Made by a program: the position numbers and the translations under genes. 21,016 nt of DNA, from positions 1 through 21,016 of the forward strand of contig JAFYZZ010000036.1 of the NCBI GenBank assembly GCA_017548445.1. The letters run 5' to 3'. This DNA is from Bacteroidales bacterium. Its GTDB lineage: Bacteria > Bacteroidota > Bacteroidia > Bacteroidales > UBA932. Under the pieces are notes generated by a model. It did no database searches. It had not been told where the DNA came from and was given only the letters and a program-made list of their open reading frames with translations. Below, one piece after another: positions 6,892-15,237 of the stretch; position 1 is the stretch's first letter, and the number at the start of each line of letters is the position of its first letter.

Positions 6892-7776
6892 ATGGCAATG
6901 AGTTTTTTCCAGCGGATTTCCCGTGCCGTGATCGGCACGTCGAGGGTGGATGACGATACGCTCGACGCGATCGAGGAGGCCCTGGTGGAATCCGATATGG
7001 GGGTCGATACGACCCTGAAGGTGATCGACCGGCTCGAGGAGCGCGTGGAGAAGGACAAGTATATGTCCTTCGACGAGCTCGTGGGCCTGCTCCGCGAGGA
7101 AATCGGCGCCCTGGTGGACGCCGGCACGGAGCCCTTCGACTTCAGCAAGAAGCCTTACGTGATCCTGGTCGTGGGCGTGAACGGCGTGGGCAAGACCACG
7201 ACGATAGGCAAGCTGGCCGCAATGCTCACCCGCCAGGGGAAGAAGGTCCTGCTGGGTGCGGCGGATACCTTCCGCGCCGCCGCGGTGGACCAGCTGACCA
7301 TCTGGGCGGAGCGCGCCGGGGTGGACATCGTCAAGCAGGCGATGGGCTCCGATCCTGCCTCCGTGGCTTTCGACACCGTGAAGGCGGCGGTGGCGCGCGG
7401 CGCCGACGTGGTGCTTATAGACACCGCCGGGCGCCTGCACAACCGCATCGACCTGATGAACGAACTCACGAAGATCCGCAACGTCATCCGCAAGGTGGTG
7501 CCCGACGGCCCGCACGACGTGATGCTCATCCTGGACGCCTCCACGGGCCAGAACGCCTTCGCGCAGGCGAAGGAGTTCGCCCGGGCGACGGACATCACTT
7601 CGCTGTGCGTGACCAAGCTGGACGGCACGGCCAAGGGCGGCGTGGTCGTGGGCGTGTCGGACCAGTTCCACATCCCGGTGAAGTTCATCGGCGTGGGCGA
7701 GGGGATCGACGACCTGAAAGTGTTCGACAAGAAGGAATTCGTGGAGCGCCTTTTCGCTCCGGATGATTTGAAATAA
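6892..7776 (+). CDS. ftsY: Signal recognition particle receptor FtsY, N-terminally short
   Basis: SRP GTPase that docks ribosome-SRP complexes at the membrane; 294 residues. The N domain starts almost at once (VDDDTLDAIEEALVESDMGV), and the G domain has the P-loop GVNGVGKTTTIGKLA, DTFRAAA, DTAGR, TKLDGTAKGG and GVGEGIDDL. The acidic A domain and also the amphipathic first helix that binds lipid in other FtsY proteins are absent. The start cannot move far upstream: an in-frame TAA lies at 6871-6873, and the promoter ends at 6885. ATG 6892 (MAMSFFQ) and ATG 6898 (MSFFQ) are both possible. pheT follows by 13 bases, so the two are probably co-transcribed. Confidence 0.95.
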   Translation: MAMSFFQRISRAVIGTSRVDDDTLDAIEEALVESDMGVDTTLKVIDRLEERVEKDKYMSFDELVGLLREEIGALVDAGTEPFDFSKKPYVILVVGVNGVGKTTTIGKLAAMLTRQGKKVLLGAADTFRAAAVDQLTIWAERAGVDIVKQAMGSDPASVAFDTVKAAVARGADVVLIDTAGRLHNRIDLMNELTKIRNVIRKVVPDGPHDVMLILDASTGQNAFAQAKEFARATDITSLCVTKLDGTAKGGVVVGVSDQFHIPVKFIGVGEGIDDLKVFDKKEFVERLFAPDDLK

Positions 7777-7789
7777 AATACAGACAGAT

Positions 7790-10231
7790 ATGAAGCTCAG
7801 TTACAATTGGCTCAAGGAGTATTTGAAGTGTGACCTGACCCCGCAGCAGACTGCGGACGCGATGACCTCGATCGGCATCGAGGTGGACGGCGTGGAGGAA
7901 GAGGAGCAGATCCCCGGCGGGCTCGCCGGGGTCGTGGTGGCCCGCGTGCTCACCTGCGAGGCGCATCCGGATTCCGACCACCTGCACGTAACCACGGTGG
8001 ACGACGGCTCGCCCGAGCCCGTGCCCGTCGTGTGCGGCGCTCCCAACGTGGCGGCCGGCCAGAAGGTCCTCTTCGCCCGTATCGGCACGGTGCTGCCCGG
8101 CGACTTCAAGATCAAGAAGTCCAAGATCCGCGGCATCGAGTCGTTCGGTATGATCTGCGCCGAGGACGAACTCGGCATCGGCACCGATCACGCGGGCATT
8201 ATGGTCCTCCCGGACGAGGCCGTCGTGGGCACGCCTGCGAAGGAATACCTGAACCTGGGTTCCGAGGCGGTCATCGAATACGAGATCACGGCCAACCGCA
8301 TCGACGCCGCCTCGCACTGGGGCGTGGCGCGCGACCTTTACGCATATCTCCGCCTGAACGGCATCCCCTGCGAGCTGTGCAAGCCCGCGGCTGAAGACTT
8401 CCGCGAGGGTCCCGGCGAGGGCATCGCGGTCGAGGTCCGCGACACCGACGGCGCTCCCCGCTACACCGGCATCACCCTGCGCGGCGTGAAGGTTGGGCCG
8501 TCTCCGGAGTGGCTCCAGCAGCGCCTGACGAGCATCGGGCTGCGCCCGATCAACAACGTGGTGGACATCTCCAATTTCATCCTCTTCGAGCTGGGGCAGC
8601 CCCTGCATACCTTCGACGCCGGCAAGATCGGCGGCGGACGCATCGTGGTGCGCCGTGCCGCTGAGGGAGAAATGATTCGCACGCTGGACGGTGTGGAGCG
8701 CAAGCTCTGCAGCCGCGATATGGTCATCGCCGACGCGCAGGTGCCGATGTGCATCGCGGGCGTGTTCGGCGGCGAGGACAGCGGCGTGACCGAGGCCACC
8801 ACCGACGTGTTCGTGGAGAGCGCGTGGTTCGATCCCGCCTCCATCCGCCGGACCTCCAAGAGCCAGACCCTGCAGACCGACGCGTCGTTCCGCTACGAGC
8901 GCGGCGGCGATCCCGAGATGCCCGTGTTCGCGCTCAAGCGTGCCGTGAACCTCATCCGGGAATGCGCCGGCGGCGAGGTCGTGGGCAAGATCTTCGAATC
9001 CTACCCGCACCCCTATGAGCGCAAGCGGATTGAACTGGATTACGCGCGGATCGAGCGCTTCGCCGGCCAGGCCATCGGCTTCGAAAACATCGCGAACATC
9101 CTGGAGTGGCTGGGCTACGACTTCCTGGAGAAGCGCCCGGACGGCGCCCTCGTGGCAGCTCCTTCCTATATGGTGGACGTGTACCGCGAGTGCGACGTGG
9201 TGGAGGAGATCCTGCGCATCTACGGCTACGACAACATCGCCCTGCCGCACCATATGAAGATGTCGGTGGCCGCCACCCCGAAACCGGACCCCGAGGCCGT
9301 GCGCAACGCCGTTTCCAACTTCCTGGCGGCGAATGGTTTCACGGAGATTATGAACAATTCCCTGACCAAAGGCGAGTACTACGCCTCCCTGAAGACCTTC
9401 CCGGAGGAGCGCTGCGCCCGCATCGTGAACCCGCTCAGCCAGGACCTGAACGTGATGCGCCAGACGCTGATCCTCGGCGGCCTGGAGGTCGTCGCCTACA
9501 ACATCAACCGGCAGATTTCCTCGCTGCGTACCTTCGAGTACGGCAGCGTGTACAGCCGCCTGCCTGAAAAGGACGGGCATACCCTCGAGGGCTACGAAGA
9601 GCACAGCTGCTTCACGCTGATGCTCACCGGTACGCCGGAGAAATCCTGGCGCCAGGAGCCCGGGAAGAGCGATTACTTCCAGTTGAAAGGCTACCTGGAG
9701 CTGCTCCTGCGCCGCTACGGCGCCGACCTGAAGCAGATGTACACCGAGCCCGCCCCTTCCGACATCTTCTCGGAGGGTATGACCTATATGCTGCCGGGCA
9801 AGGGCGGCAAACTGGCCGTGATGGGTACGGTCAACCCCGCGCTTGCGCGCAAGTTCGGCATCAAGCAGCCGGTGTTCGCCGCGGAGATCGACTGGCCCGC
9901 CCTGCTCGAGCTGGTAAAACGCGACAAGGTGAGCTTCAGCGAGCTGCCGAAGTTCCCCGCGGTGCGCCGCGACCTCGCCCTGTTGCTGGACGAGCAGGTG
10001 AGCTATGCGGACCTGCAGGCGGCCGCTTTCAAGCAGGCGAAGAAACTGCTGCGTCAGGTGGGCCTGTTCGACGTGTACCGTGGCGACAAGATTCCAGCGG
10101 GCAAGAAGCAGTACGCCTTGAGTTTCGTGATCCAGGACCTCGAGAAGACCCTTACCGACCAGGATACCGAGCGGGTGATGGAACGCCTGCTGTCCACCTT
10201 CCAGAAGGATTTCGGCGCCCAGCTCAGATAG
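7790..10231 (+). CDS. pheT: Phenylalanyl-tRNA synthetase beta subunit
   Basis: The 813-residue beta chain of the alpha2-beta2 PheRS, which recognises tRNA-Phe and edits mischarged tyrosine. It begins MKLSYNWLKEYLKCDLTPQQ; an EMAP-like tRNA-binding domain follows at about 40-155 (VLTCEAHPDSDHLHVTTVD, GAPNVAAGQKV). The B3/B4 editing region contains NRIDAASHWGVARDL, INNVVDISNFILFELGQPLHTFDA and GVFGGEDSGV. The B5 domain lies near 405-480, and the C-terminal FDX-ACB domain begins near FSELPKFPAVRRDLALL. Length is normal. pheS is not in this window, so the two subunits are unlinked here. The DUF4296 lipoprotein gene starts five bases after its stop. Confidence 0.97.
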   Translation: MKLSYNWLKEYLKCDLTPQQTADAMTSIGIEVDGVEEEEQIPGGLAGVVVARVLTCEAHPDSDHLHVTTVDDGSPEPVPVVCGAPNVAAGQKVLFARIGTVLPGDFKIKKSKIRGIESFGMICAEDELGIGTDHAGIMVLPDEAVVGTPAKEYLNLGSEAVIEYEITANRIDAASHWGVARDLYAYLRLNGIPCELCKPAAEDFREGPGEGIAVEVRDTDGAPRYTGITLRGVKVGPSPEWLQQRLTSIGLRPINNVVDISNFILFELGQPLHTFDAGKIGGGRIVVRRAAEGEMIRTLDGVERKLCSRDMVIADAQVPMCIAGVFGGEDSGVTEATTDVFVESAWFDPASIRRTSKSQTLQTDASFRYERGGDPEMPVFALKRAVNLIRECAGGEVVGKIFESYPHPYERKRIELDYARIERFAGQAIGFENIANILEWLGYDFLEKRPDGALVAAPSYMVDVYRECDVVEEILRIYGYDNIALPHHMKMSVAATPKPDPEAVRNAVSNFLAANGFTEIMNNSLTKGEYYASLKTFPEERCARIVNPLSQDLNVMRQTLILGGLEVVAYNINRQISSLRTFEYGSVYSRLPEKDGHTLEGYEEHSCFTLMLTGTPEKSWRQEPGKSDYFQLKGYLELLLRRYGADLKQMYTEPAPSDIFSEGMTYMLPGKGGKLAVMGTVNPALARKFGIKQPVFAAEIDWPALLELVKRDKVSFSELPKFPAVRRDLALLLDEQVSYADLQAAAFKQAKKLLRQVGLFDVYRGDKIPAGKKQYALSFVIQDLEKTLTDQDTERVMERLLSTFQKDFGAQLR

Positions 10232-10236
10232 AGGCG

Positions 10237-10821
10237 ATGCGCTCCGCTCCGGTCCATATCCTGCTGCTGGTACTGGCGTGTTTATGCGCCGGCTGCGCGC
10301 GCCGCGGCAAGGTGATCCCGGCGGAGAAGATGGTCCGGATCTACGAGGATATGTTCCTGGCCGACCAGTGGATTCGGGAGAACCCGGATGCCCGGGTGGC
10401 GGCGGATACCACGTATTTCTTCGACCCGATCTTCAAGCGTCACGGCTATACCTTCGAAGACTACGACCTGAGCGTCCACTATTACCTGGACCGTCCCGAG
10501 AAGTTTTCGAAGATCCTGGGCAAGGCCTCGGAGCTCCTTCGCCGCGAGAACGAACGCCTGAACAAGGAACTGACGGCGAGGAATGCCGTGGAACAGGAAC
10601 GCAACCGGCTTCACGCGTTGTACAAGAGCGAACTGGACTTCCGGAATGATTCGCTGTTCCGGGATGAGCCGGGCGTGCTGTGGCCCGTCCGCATCGCTGA
10701 TACCCTGGCGGTTTCAGATACCCTCGCGGCCGCTGATTCGCTGGCGGTGAAGGACTCCATCGCGATTCCGGGGCTGATCGAGCTCCCGAAACCGGTACGC
10801 ATCCGCAAGACTGATCACTAA
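10237..10821 (+). CDS. DUF4296 family lipoprotein
   Basis: A 194-residue predicted lipoprotein. The signal peptide ends in a lipobox LCAGC, with Cys20 as the lipidated residue. The body starts VIPAEKMVRIYEDMFLADQW, the pattern of the Bacteroidota family DUF4296, and continues with a charged helical segment (about 92-125). Near the C-terminus a six-residue unit, D-[ST]-[LI]-A-x-x, is repeated four times (codons 10699-10770). Function is unknown. It lies between pheT (5-base gap) and deoC (11-base gap), so it is probably co-expressed with both; the surface or periplasmic location gives no functional link to them. Confidence 0.85.
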   Translation: MRSAPVHILLLVLACLCAGCARRGKVIPAEKMVRIYEDMFLADQWIRENPDARVAADTTYFFDPIFKRHGYTFEDYDLSVHYYLDRPEKFSKILGKASELLRRENERLNKELTARNAVEQERNRLHALYKSELDFRNDSLFRDEPGVLWPVRIADTLAVSDTLAAADSLAVKDSIAIPGLIELPKPVRIRKTDH

Positions 10822-10832
10822 TTAAATACATT

Positions 10833-11723
10833 ATGGACTATTTACTGAAATATGGCTACACGCCCGACGTCGAGCAGATTTCCGCCCGCATCCAGGCCAT
10901 CGGCTCCAATCTGGACGGACTCGCCACGCCGGAGGTGCTCAAGCAGTGCTTCTCGATGATGGACCTGACCACCCTGAAGTCCAACGACACGGTGGCTTCC
11001 GTGTCCAAGCTGGTGGACAAGGCCAACCGGCTCCCCGCCGAGTATCCGGACTATCCGCTGCCCGCGTCCATCTGCGTCTATCCCAATTTCGCCTCCGTGG
11101 TGCGGGACCGCCGCTGCAGCCCGGCCCTGCACGTGACCACGGTGGCCAGCTGCTTCCCTTCCACCCAGAGCTTCCTTGAAGTGAAGGTGAAGGAGTGCGA
11201 GCTGGCTGTCCGGGGCGGTGCGGACGAGGTGGATATCGTGCTTTCGCTGAGCAACTTCCTGTCCGGAGACTATGACGTTGCCTTCCAGGAGATCGTGGCG
11301 ATGAAGCGCGCGATCGACGCCGAGGCAGCTGCTGCGGGCCGCAAGGTCGTGCTGAAGGTCATCCTCGAGACCGGTCTGCTGGTCACGCCGGAGAACATCG
11401 CCCGCGCATCCTTCCTGGCGATGGAAGCCGGCGCCGACTTCATCAAGACTTCGACCGGCAAGGTCGAGGTGAACGCCACCCCCACGGCGGCGTATGTGAT
11501 GTGCGAGTGCATCAAGGCCTTTTACGACAAGACCGGCCGGAAGGTCGGCTTCAAGGCGGCCGGCGGCATCTCGAACGCCAAGGACGCGCTGCTCTATTAT
11601 TTCATCGGTTCCTTCATCCTGGGCAAGAAATGGATGAACAAGGACCTTTTCCGCTTCGGCGTGAGCCGCCTGGGCAACAGCCTAATGAGTGCGATTGAGC
11701 AAAAAACGGTCAGTTTCTTCTAG
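10833..11723 (+). CDS. deoC: Deoxyribose-phosphate aldolase
   Basis: Class I aldolase that splits 2-deoxyribose-5-phosphate into glyceraldehyde-3-phosphate and acetaldehyde in deoxynucleoside catabolism. The TIM-barrel signatures are present: MDLTTLKSNDT near 43-53, the catalytic Asp134 in ADEVDIVLS, Lys175 in VLKVILETG and the Schiff-base Lys205 in ADFIKTSTGK, then KAAGGISNAKDAL. At 296 residues it is longer than the 220-260 of many DeoC proteins, through extra N-terminal helices, as in the Bacteroidetes form. It is the last gene of the ftsY-pheT-DUF4296-deoC run; a terminator follows. Confidence 0.95.
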   Translation: MDYLLKYGYTPDVEQISARIQAIGSNLDGLATPEVLKQCFSMMDLTTLKSNDTVASVSKLVDKANRLPAEYPDYPLPASICVYPNFASVVRDRRCSPALHVTTVASCFPSTQSFLEVKVKECELAVRGGADEVDIVLSLSNFLSGDYDVAFQEIVAMKRAIDAEAAAAGRKVVLKVILETGLLVTPENIARASFLAMEAGADFIKTSTGKVEVNATPTAAYVMCECIKAFYDKTGRKVGFKAAGGISNAKDALLYYFIGSFILGKKWMNKDLFRFGVSRLGNSLMSAIEQKTVSFF

Positions 11724-11752
11724 GTTTCGAGCTCTTTTTTATCATCCGGGAG

Positions 11753-11794
11753 AGCCCCGATTTCTGCCCTGCACATAGCTGTGCGGGGCTTTTT
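11753..11794 (+). terminator. Intrinsic terminator after deoC
   Basis: AGCCCCG (11753-11759) can pair with CGGGGCT (11784-11790), which runs into TTTTT. An internal hairpin GCACA/TGTGC around TAGC lies inside the loop. The arrangement fits a factor-independent terminator with a large, itself structured loop. Confidence 0.75.
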
Positions 11795-11870
11795 GCATAA
11801 TTAAACGTTTATTTGGCCAATAAAACGGATAGCCTTGCCGAACTTTGCTGCGGAACAAGTTGGAACGGCT

Positions 11871-13445
11871 ATGAAGAATCTGTTTGCATTATGCCTGCCG
11901 CTGCTGCTGTGCGCCGCCTGCATCGGGCGGAACACGCTGGAGCCGCCCGTGCCGGAGCCGGAAGAGGATGCCCTCCCGCACGGGATGATCGTGTTGGGCA
12001 GGCGGCTCGAAGATCCCTATTCACTGGAGAATATGACCAAGGCCCTGGCGGACGTGTATCCCACCAAGGCCGGGCAGACGGAACTGGCAGCGACGCACCT
12101 GTATGTGCGCTTCCTGCCTGTGAGAGAGGTTCAGTTGCGGAGACTGGCTCGGCTGGGCGTCGAGACTCTTGACCATCCGGTGGACTATGAGATCGTGCGC
12201 GAAGGCGACTGGTATCACGATCCGTCGCTGGACGAGGACCGGATAACCTGGCAGTACGCCGTGGTGGACAAGGATTTCCCGTTCCCGCGCGACATCCCGT
12301 ACGAGGTCCTGGAAGAGTGCTTCATTCCCGACGCCGGGACGGCGGCCACCAGGGCGGACGGGGTGGACTGGGAGGCGGTCGAGCGTGCCGCGTTCCGCCT
12401 GAGCGGCAACGGGGCGTTGTTGGGAGAGGTCACGAAGGGAGAGGAAAGCTCCGGCAAGCCGCAAGGACGGATAACCATCGTGGACGACGCCCTGGGCGTG
12501 ACGGAAGGGGTGCGCGGCGTGCGCGTGTCCTGCAATACCTTCGTCAAGTTCGGCCAGGCATATACGGACGAAGACGGGAGGTATGCGATGACGTCCAGTT
12601 TTTCCTCCAGGCCGCGTTACCGCCTGGTTTTCAAGAACACGGAGGGTTTCGAGATCGGCCTGAACCTGCTCTTCAGCCCGGCGTCCGTGTCCACCCTGGG
12701 ACGGGGTGAGGTGCAGGGGCTGGACGCCGAAGTGAGCCGCAGTTCGGAGCGGAAGCTCTTCTCCCGCTGCGTGGTGAACAACGCCGGCTATGACTACTGC
12801 AAGCGCTGCGCCGCCCTCGACCCGGCCGTGAAGACGCCGCCCGGCAACTACCGCATCTGGCTTTTCCAGGGCCTGTCGACGGGCAGTTCCCTGATGCTGC
12901 AGCAGGGCGTGCTCTTCGACCAGCTGGGCGTGGAGAAGCTGCTGGGGGAATACGCCGCCCTTATCAAAGTCTTCCTGCCGGACGCGACGCTCGGCCTCAA
13001 GGGGCTGGACGGCTACCGGGACATTTATTCCGCCGCCCTGCACGTATTCGCCCACGGCAGCCACTTTATGCTGGCGGGGTCGGAGTTCTGGGAGCACTAT
13101 GCCGGTTTCGTGGTGAAGTCGTTCGTGACCTCCGGGCTGGTGGCCTACGGGATGGGCACGGAAGAGGACCACGGCTATTGCGAAATAGGGGAGATGTGGG
13201 CGTACTACTGCCAGACGGCCCTGTGCCGGGAGCGCTACGGCAAGGATTTCCCCGCCTGCGGAACGGACCGGTGGTTCCACCCGCAGATCTTCCTGGAACT
13301 GGAAGAGGCCGGGATCGGCCCGGCGAAGATCTTCCAGGTGCTGTCCTCCGACGTCACGGACCGGGAGATGCTGAAGAAAAAGCTGAAGAGCTATTATCCG
13401 GAGTACAAAAGCGCTATCAATCAGGCATTTGAAAAATACAAGTAA
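11871..13445 (+). CDS. Putative lipoprotein, degenerate relative of HELAHASH metalloprotease-like family
   Basis: A 524-residue predicted lipoprotein of unknown function. The signal peptide ends LLLCAAC, with Cys17 the probable lipidated residue, although Cys at -3 is unusual. From about 200 to 262 there is a carboxypeptidase-regulatory-like fold (ITIVDDALGVTEGVRGVRVS, YTDEDGRY). The order resembles Bacteroidetes lipoproteins that carry a zincin motif HELAHASHW after such a domain; here the matching site reads HVFAHGSHF (391-399), so both histidines remain but the catalytic glutamate is a valine. A downstream E-x-WAYY (441-446) matches the region of the third metal ligand. I recall this family from memory and could not check it. 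The ATG at 11871 was chosen over an in-frame ATG at 11835 because it gives a proper signal peptide. The gene stands alone between terminator and tRNA. Confidence 0.72.
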   Translation: MKNLFALCLPLLLCAACIGRNTLEPPVPEPEEDALPHGMIVLGRRLEDPYSLENMTKALADVYPTKAGQTELAATHLYVRFLPVREVQLRRLARLGVETLDHPVDYEIVREGDWYHDPSLDEDRITWQYAVVDKDFPFPRDIPYEVLEECFIPDAGTAATRADGVDWEAVERAAFRLSGNGALLGEVTKGEESSGKPQGRITIVDDALGVTEGVRGVRVSCNTFVKFGQAYTDEDGRYAMTSSFSSRPRYRLVFKNTEGFEIGLNLLFSPASVSTLGRGEVQGLDAEVSRSSERKLFSRCVVNNAGYDYCKRCAALDPAVKTPPGNYRIWLFQGLSTGSSLMLQQGVLFDQLGVEKLLGEYAALIKVFLPDATLGLKGLDGYRDIYSAALHVFAHGSHFMLAGSEFWEHYAGFVVKSFVTSGLVAYGMGTEEDHGYCEIGEMWAYYCQTALCRERYGKDFPACGTDRWFHPQIFLELEEAGIGPAKIFQVLSSDVTDREMLKKKLKSYYPEYKSAINQAFEKYK

Positions 13446-13524
13446 ATACTATGACAAAACTTCACCGGAGGCTGTGGCCGCCAATTCGGATGAACTGCGT
13501 AAGATGACAAAAGTTTTTCCATAG
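13429..13524 (+). other. Possible 31-codon small ORF or gene remnant
   Basis: In the +1 frame relative to the preceding lipoprotein gene, and overlapping its last 17 bases, a TTG begins a 31-codon frame ending at TAG (13522-13524). It reads KNTSKYYDKTSPEAVAANSD and then ELRKMTKVFP. Codon choice (GCT GTG GCC GCC, GAT GAA CTG CGT AAG) looks coding, in a spacer that should otherwise be random. It may be a small protein, the tail of a decayed gene, or chance. Confidence 0.25.
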
Positions 13525-13530
13525 TTTAAG

Positions 13531-13560
13531 TTTGTTTTTATACAAAAAGTTGTATCTTTG
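13531..13560 (+). promoter_or_regulatory. Promoter of tRNA-Leu
   Basis: A -33 TTTG (13531-13534) and a -7 TATCTTTG (13553-13560) separated by 18 bases form the best complete promoter in the window. Transcription would start near 13566, seven bases before the mature tRNA 5' end. Confidence 0.8.
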
Positions 13561-13572
13561 CAGTCCATTCGA

Positions 13573-13658
13573 GCGCGGGTGGCGAAATGGTAGACGCGCT
13601 AGTTTCAGGAGCTAGTGTCAATTGCGACGTGTGAGTTCGACTCTCATCCCGCGCACCA
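13573..13658 (+). tRNA. tRNA-Leu, anticodon CAG
   Basis: An 86-base class II tRNA with a long variable arm. The acceptor GCGCGGG (13573-13579) pairs with CCCGCGC (13648-13654), and the discriminator A and CCA are encoded. The anticodon stem CTAGT/GCTAG encloses the loop TTCAGGA, with the anticodon CAG at 13606-13608; the T loop is GTTCGACTC. It closely matches E. coli tRNA-Leu(CAG). It reads CUG, the dominant leucine codon in this GC-rich window. Confidence 0.97.
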
Positions 13659-13691
13659 AAAAAGGAGACGATGCAAATCGCCTCCTTTTTT
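13658..13691. terminator. Bidirectional terminator between tRNA-Leu and ctpA-type gene
   Basis: GGAGACGAT (13664-13672) pairs with ATCGCCTCC (13677-13685) around GCAA, flanked by six A and six T. The one mismatch, A-C in plus-strand RNA (13668/13681), becomes a G-U pair in minus-strand RNA, so it should fold better for the convergent protease operon than for the tRNA. Confidence 0.88.
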
Positions 13692-13711
13692 GTACTCTTG
13701 GCGTAACGCGA

Positions 13712-15235
13712 TTATTCCTGCATCGCCGCCTTGAAGCAGTCGTCGGTCTGGAGGAAGAGGTGGTAGTAGGCCTTGTCGCCGAGTTTCGAATAGCGCCCCA
13801 CGAGGGCCTGTACCTGCGTCATCACGTACTGCCGGTCCGTCTCCCATTCATCTTTTTCCGGCACCAGGCCGTCGCGGTCCTTCGCGAAAGCGAGGAACTG
13901 CCGCTCCAGTCCGGCGCGGCCCAGGTAAGCGAGCAGACGGCCGTAATCGTCGATTTCCGAGAGCTCCCTGCGGTGGGTGTCGAAGAAGGCGGAGGCGAAG
14001 CGCATCGCCGTGGCCTTGCGGTTGCAGGCCACGTAGAAAGATCCGGCGCGCGTGGTGTCGATGGGCACGAACACGTCGGGCAGGATGCCGCCCTTCTCGA
14101 CGCGCATACTGTCTGCATAGACCATCTCGCCGCTGTCGTAGCGGCGCAGGACCTCGTAGTCGTAGTCGTCGGAATAGGGTTTCTGGATGCATCGGCCGGA
14201 AGGCGTGTAATAGCGCGCCACGGTAATGCGCATCCCGGAGCCGTCGCTGAAGAAGAAGGGTTCCTGCACGAGGCCCTTGCCGAAGGTGCGGCGGCCGTAC
14301 AGCGTGGCGCGGCCGTTGTCCTGGAGCGCGCCCGCGAGGATCTCGCTCGCCGAGGCGGAGCCTTCGTCCACCAGCAGCTTCACGCGCATATCCTGGAACA
14401 GGCCGTTCCCGTCGGCGCGATACTCCTCCCGTCTGCGGTGCAGGCCTTCGATGTAGACGATCATCGCCTTGCGGGGCAGGAACAGGTTCGCGAGCCGGCA
14501 GGCCTGGTCCAGGTAACCGCCGGAGTTGTCGCGCAGGTCGATGATGATTTCCTGCATCCCTTCCGCCGCCAGCTCCAGCCCGGCCTTGAGGAATTCATCG
14601 GCCGTGGTGCGGGAGAACTTGGACAGGCGCAGGTAGCCCGTGGTGTCGTCCACCATAAAGGCGGCGTCAACCGAGTAGGTGGGAATCTTGCCGCGTGTGA
14701 TCTCGAAGGGGATGACCTCGCGTCCGCGCTGGACGGTCATCAGCACCTTGCTGCCCGCGGGGCCCTTGATGCGGCGGACCATACTGTCCTGGGGGAAGTT
14801 CACGCCGGCGATGACGGTGGTGTCCACCTTCAGCAGGCGGTCGCCCGGCTGGAGGCCGATTTTCTCGGACGGGCCGCCGGGGATGACCTCGATGACCACG
14901 GCGGTGTCGTTGGGTACGTTGAACTGGATGCCGATGCCGTCGAAGTTGCCGGTGAGGTCGGCTTCCGTCTCTTCGAGGATCTGCGGAGGCATATAGGACG
15001 AGTGCGGGTCCAGAGCGGACAGGGCGGCGGCGGCCACCGCGTCGGACACCTTCCCGTGGTCCACGGAGTCCACGTAGTTTTCATCGATGCTCTGGAGGAT
15101 GAGCGACACCTTGCGCCAGTCGTCGCGGGAGACGCGCATCGTACGCGGATTGCGGCCGATCTGCTGGACGAGCAGCATCAGGAGCACGCCGATGACCACG
15201 CCCAGCAGCGCGACGAGGATGGAGGATTTCTTCAT
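13712..15235 (-). CDS. S41 family C-terminal processing protease
   Basis: A 507-residue periplasmic serine protease of the CtpA/Prc family, anchored by one N-terminal helix (residues 5-23). A PDZ domain covers about 88-170 (GIGIQFNV, GGPSEKIGLQPGDRLLKV). The protease core has the carboxylate-binding region DLRDNSGGYLDQA, the nucleophile Ser295 in SASASE and the general base Lys320 in FGKG; their 25-residue spacing equals that of E. coli Prc. The C-terminal 150 residues have no domain I recognise. The start chosen is the ATG at 15233-15235, the only one giving a membrane anchor. It follows the deaminase stop by two bases and is the last gene of its operon. Such proteases trim or degrade envelope proteins. 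Confidence 0.93.
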   Translation of the reverse strand: MKKSSILVALLGVVIGVLLMLLVQQIGRNPRTMRVSRDDWRKVSLILQSIDENYVDSVDHGKVSDAVAAAALSALDPHSSYMPPQILEETEADLTGNFDGIGIQFNVPNDTAVVIEVIPGGPSEKIGLQPGDRLLKVDTTVIAGVNFPQDSMVRRIKGPAGSKVLMTVQRGREVIPFEITRGKIPTYSVDAAFMVDDTTGYLRLSKFSRTTADEFLKAGLELAAEGMQEIIIDLRDNSGGYLDQACRLANLFLPRKAMIVYIEGLHRRREEYRADGNGLFQDMRVKLLVDEGSASASEILAGALQDNGRATLYGRRTFGKGLVQEPFFFSDGSGMRITVARYYTPSGRCIQKPYSDDYDYEVLRRYDSGEMVYADSMRVEKGGILPDVFVPIDTTRAGSFYVACNRKATAMRFASAFFDTHRRELSEIDDYGRLLAYLGRAGLERQFLAFAKDRDGLVPEKDEWETDRQYVMTQVQALVGRYSKLGDKAYYHLFLQTDDCFKAAMQE

Positions 15236-15237
15236 TT

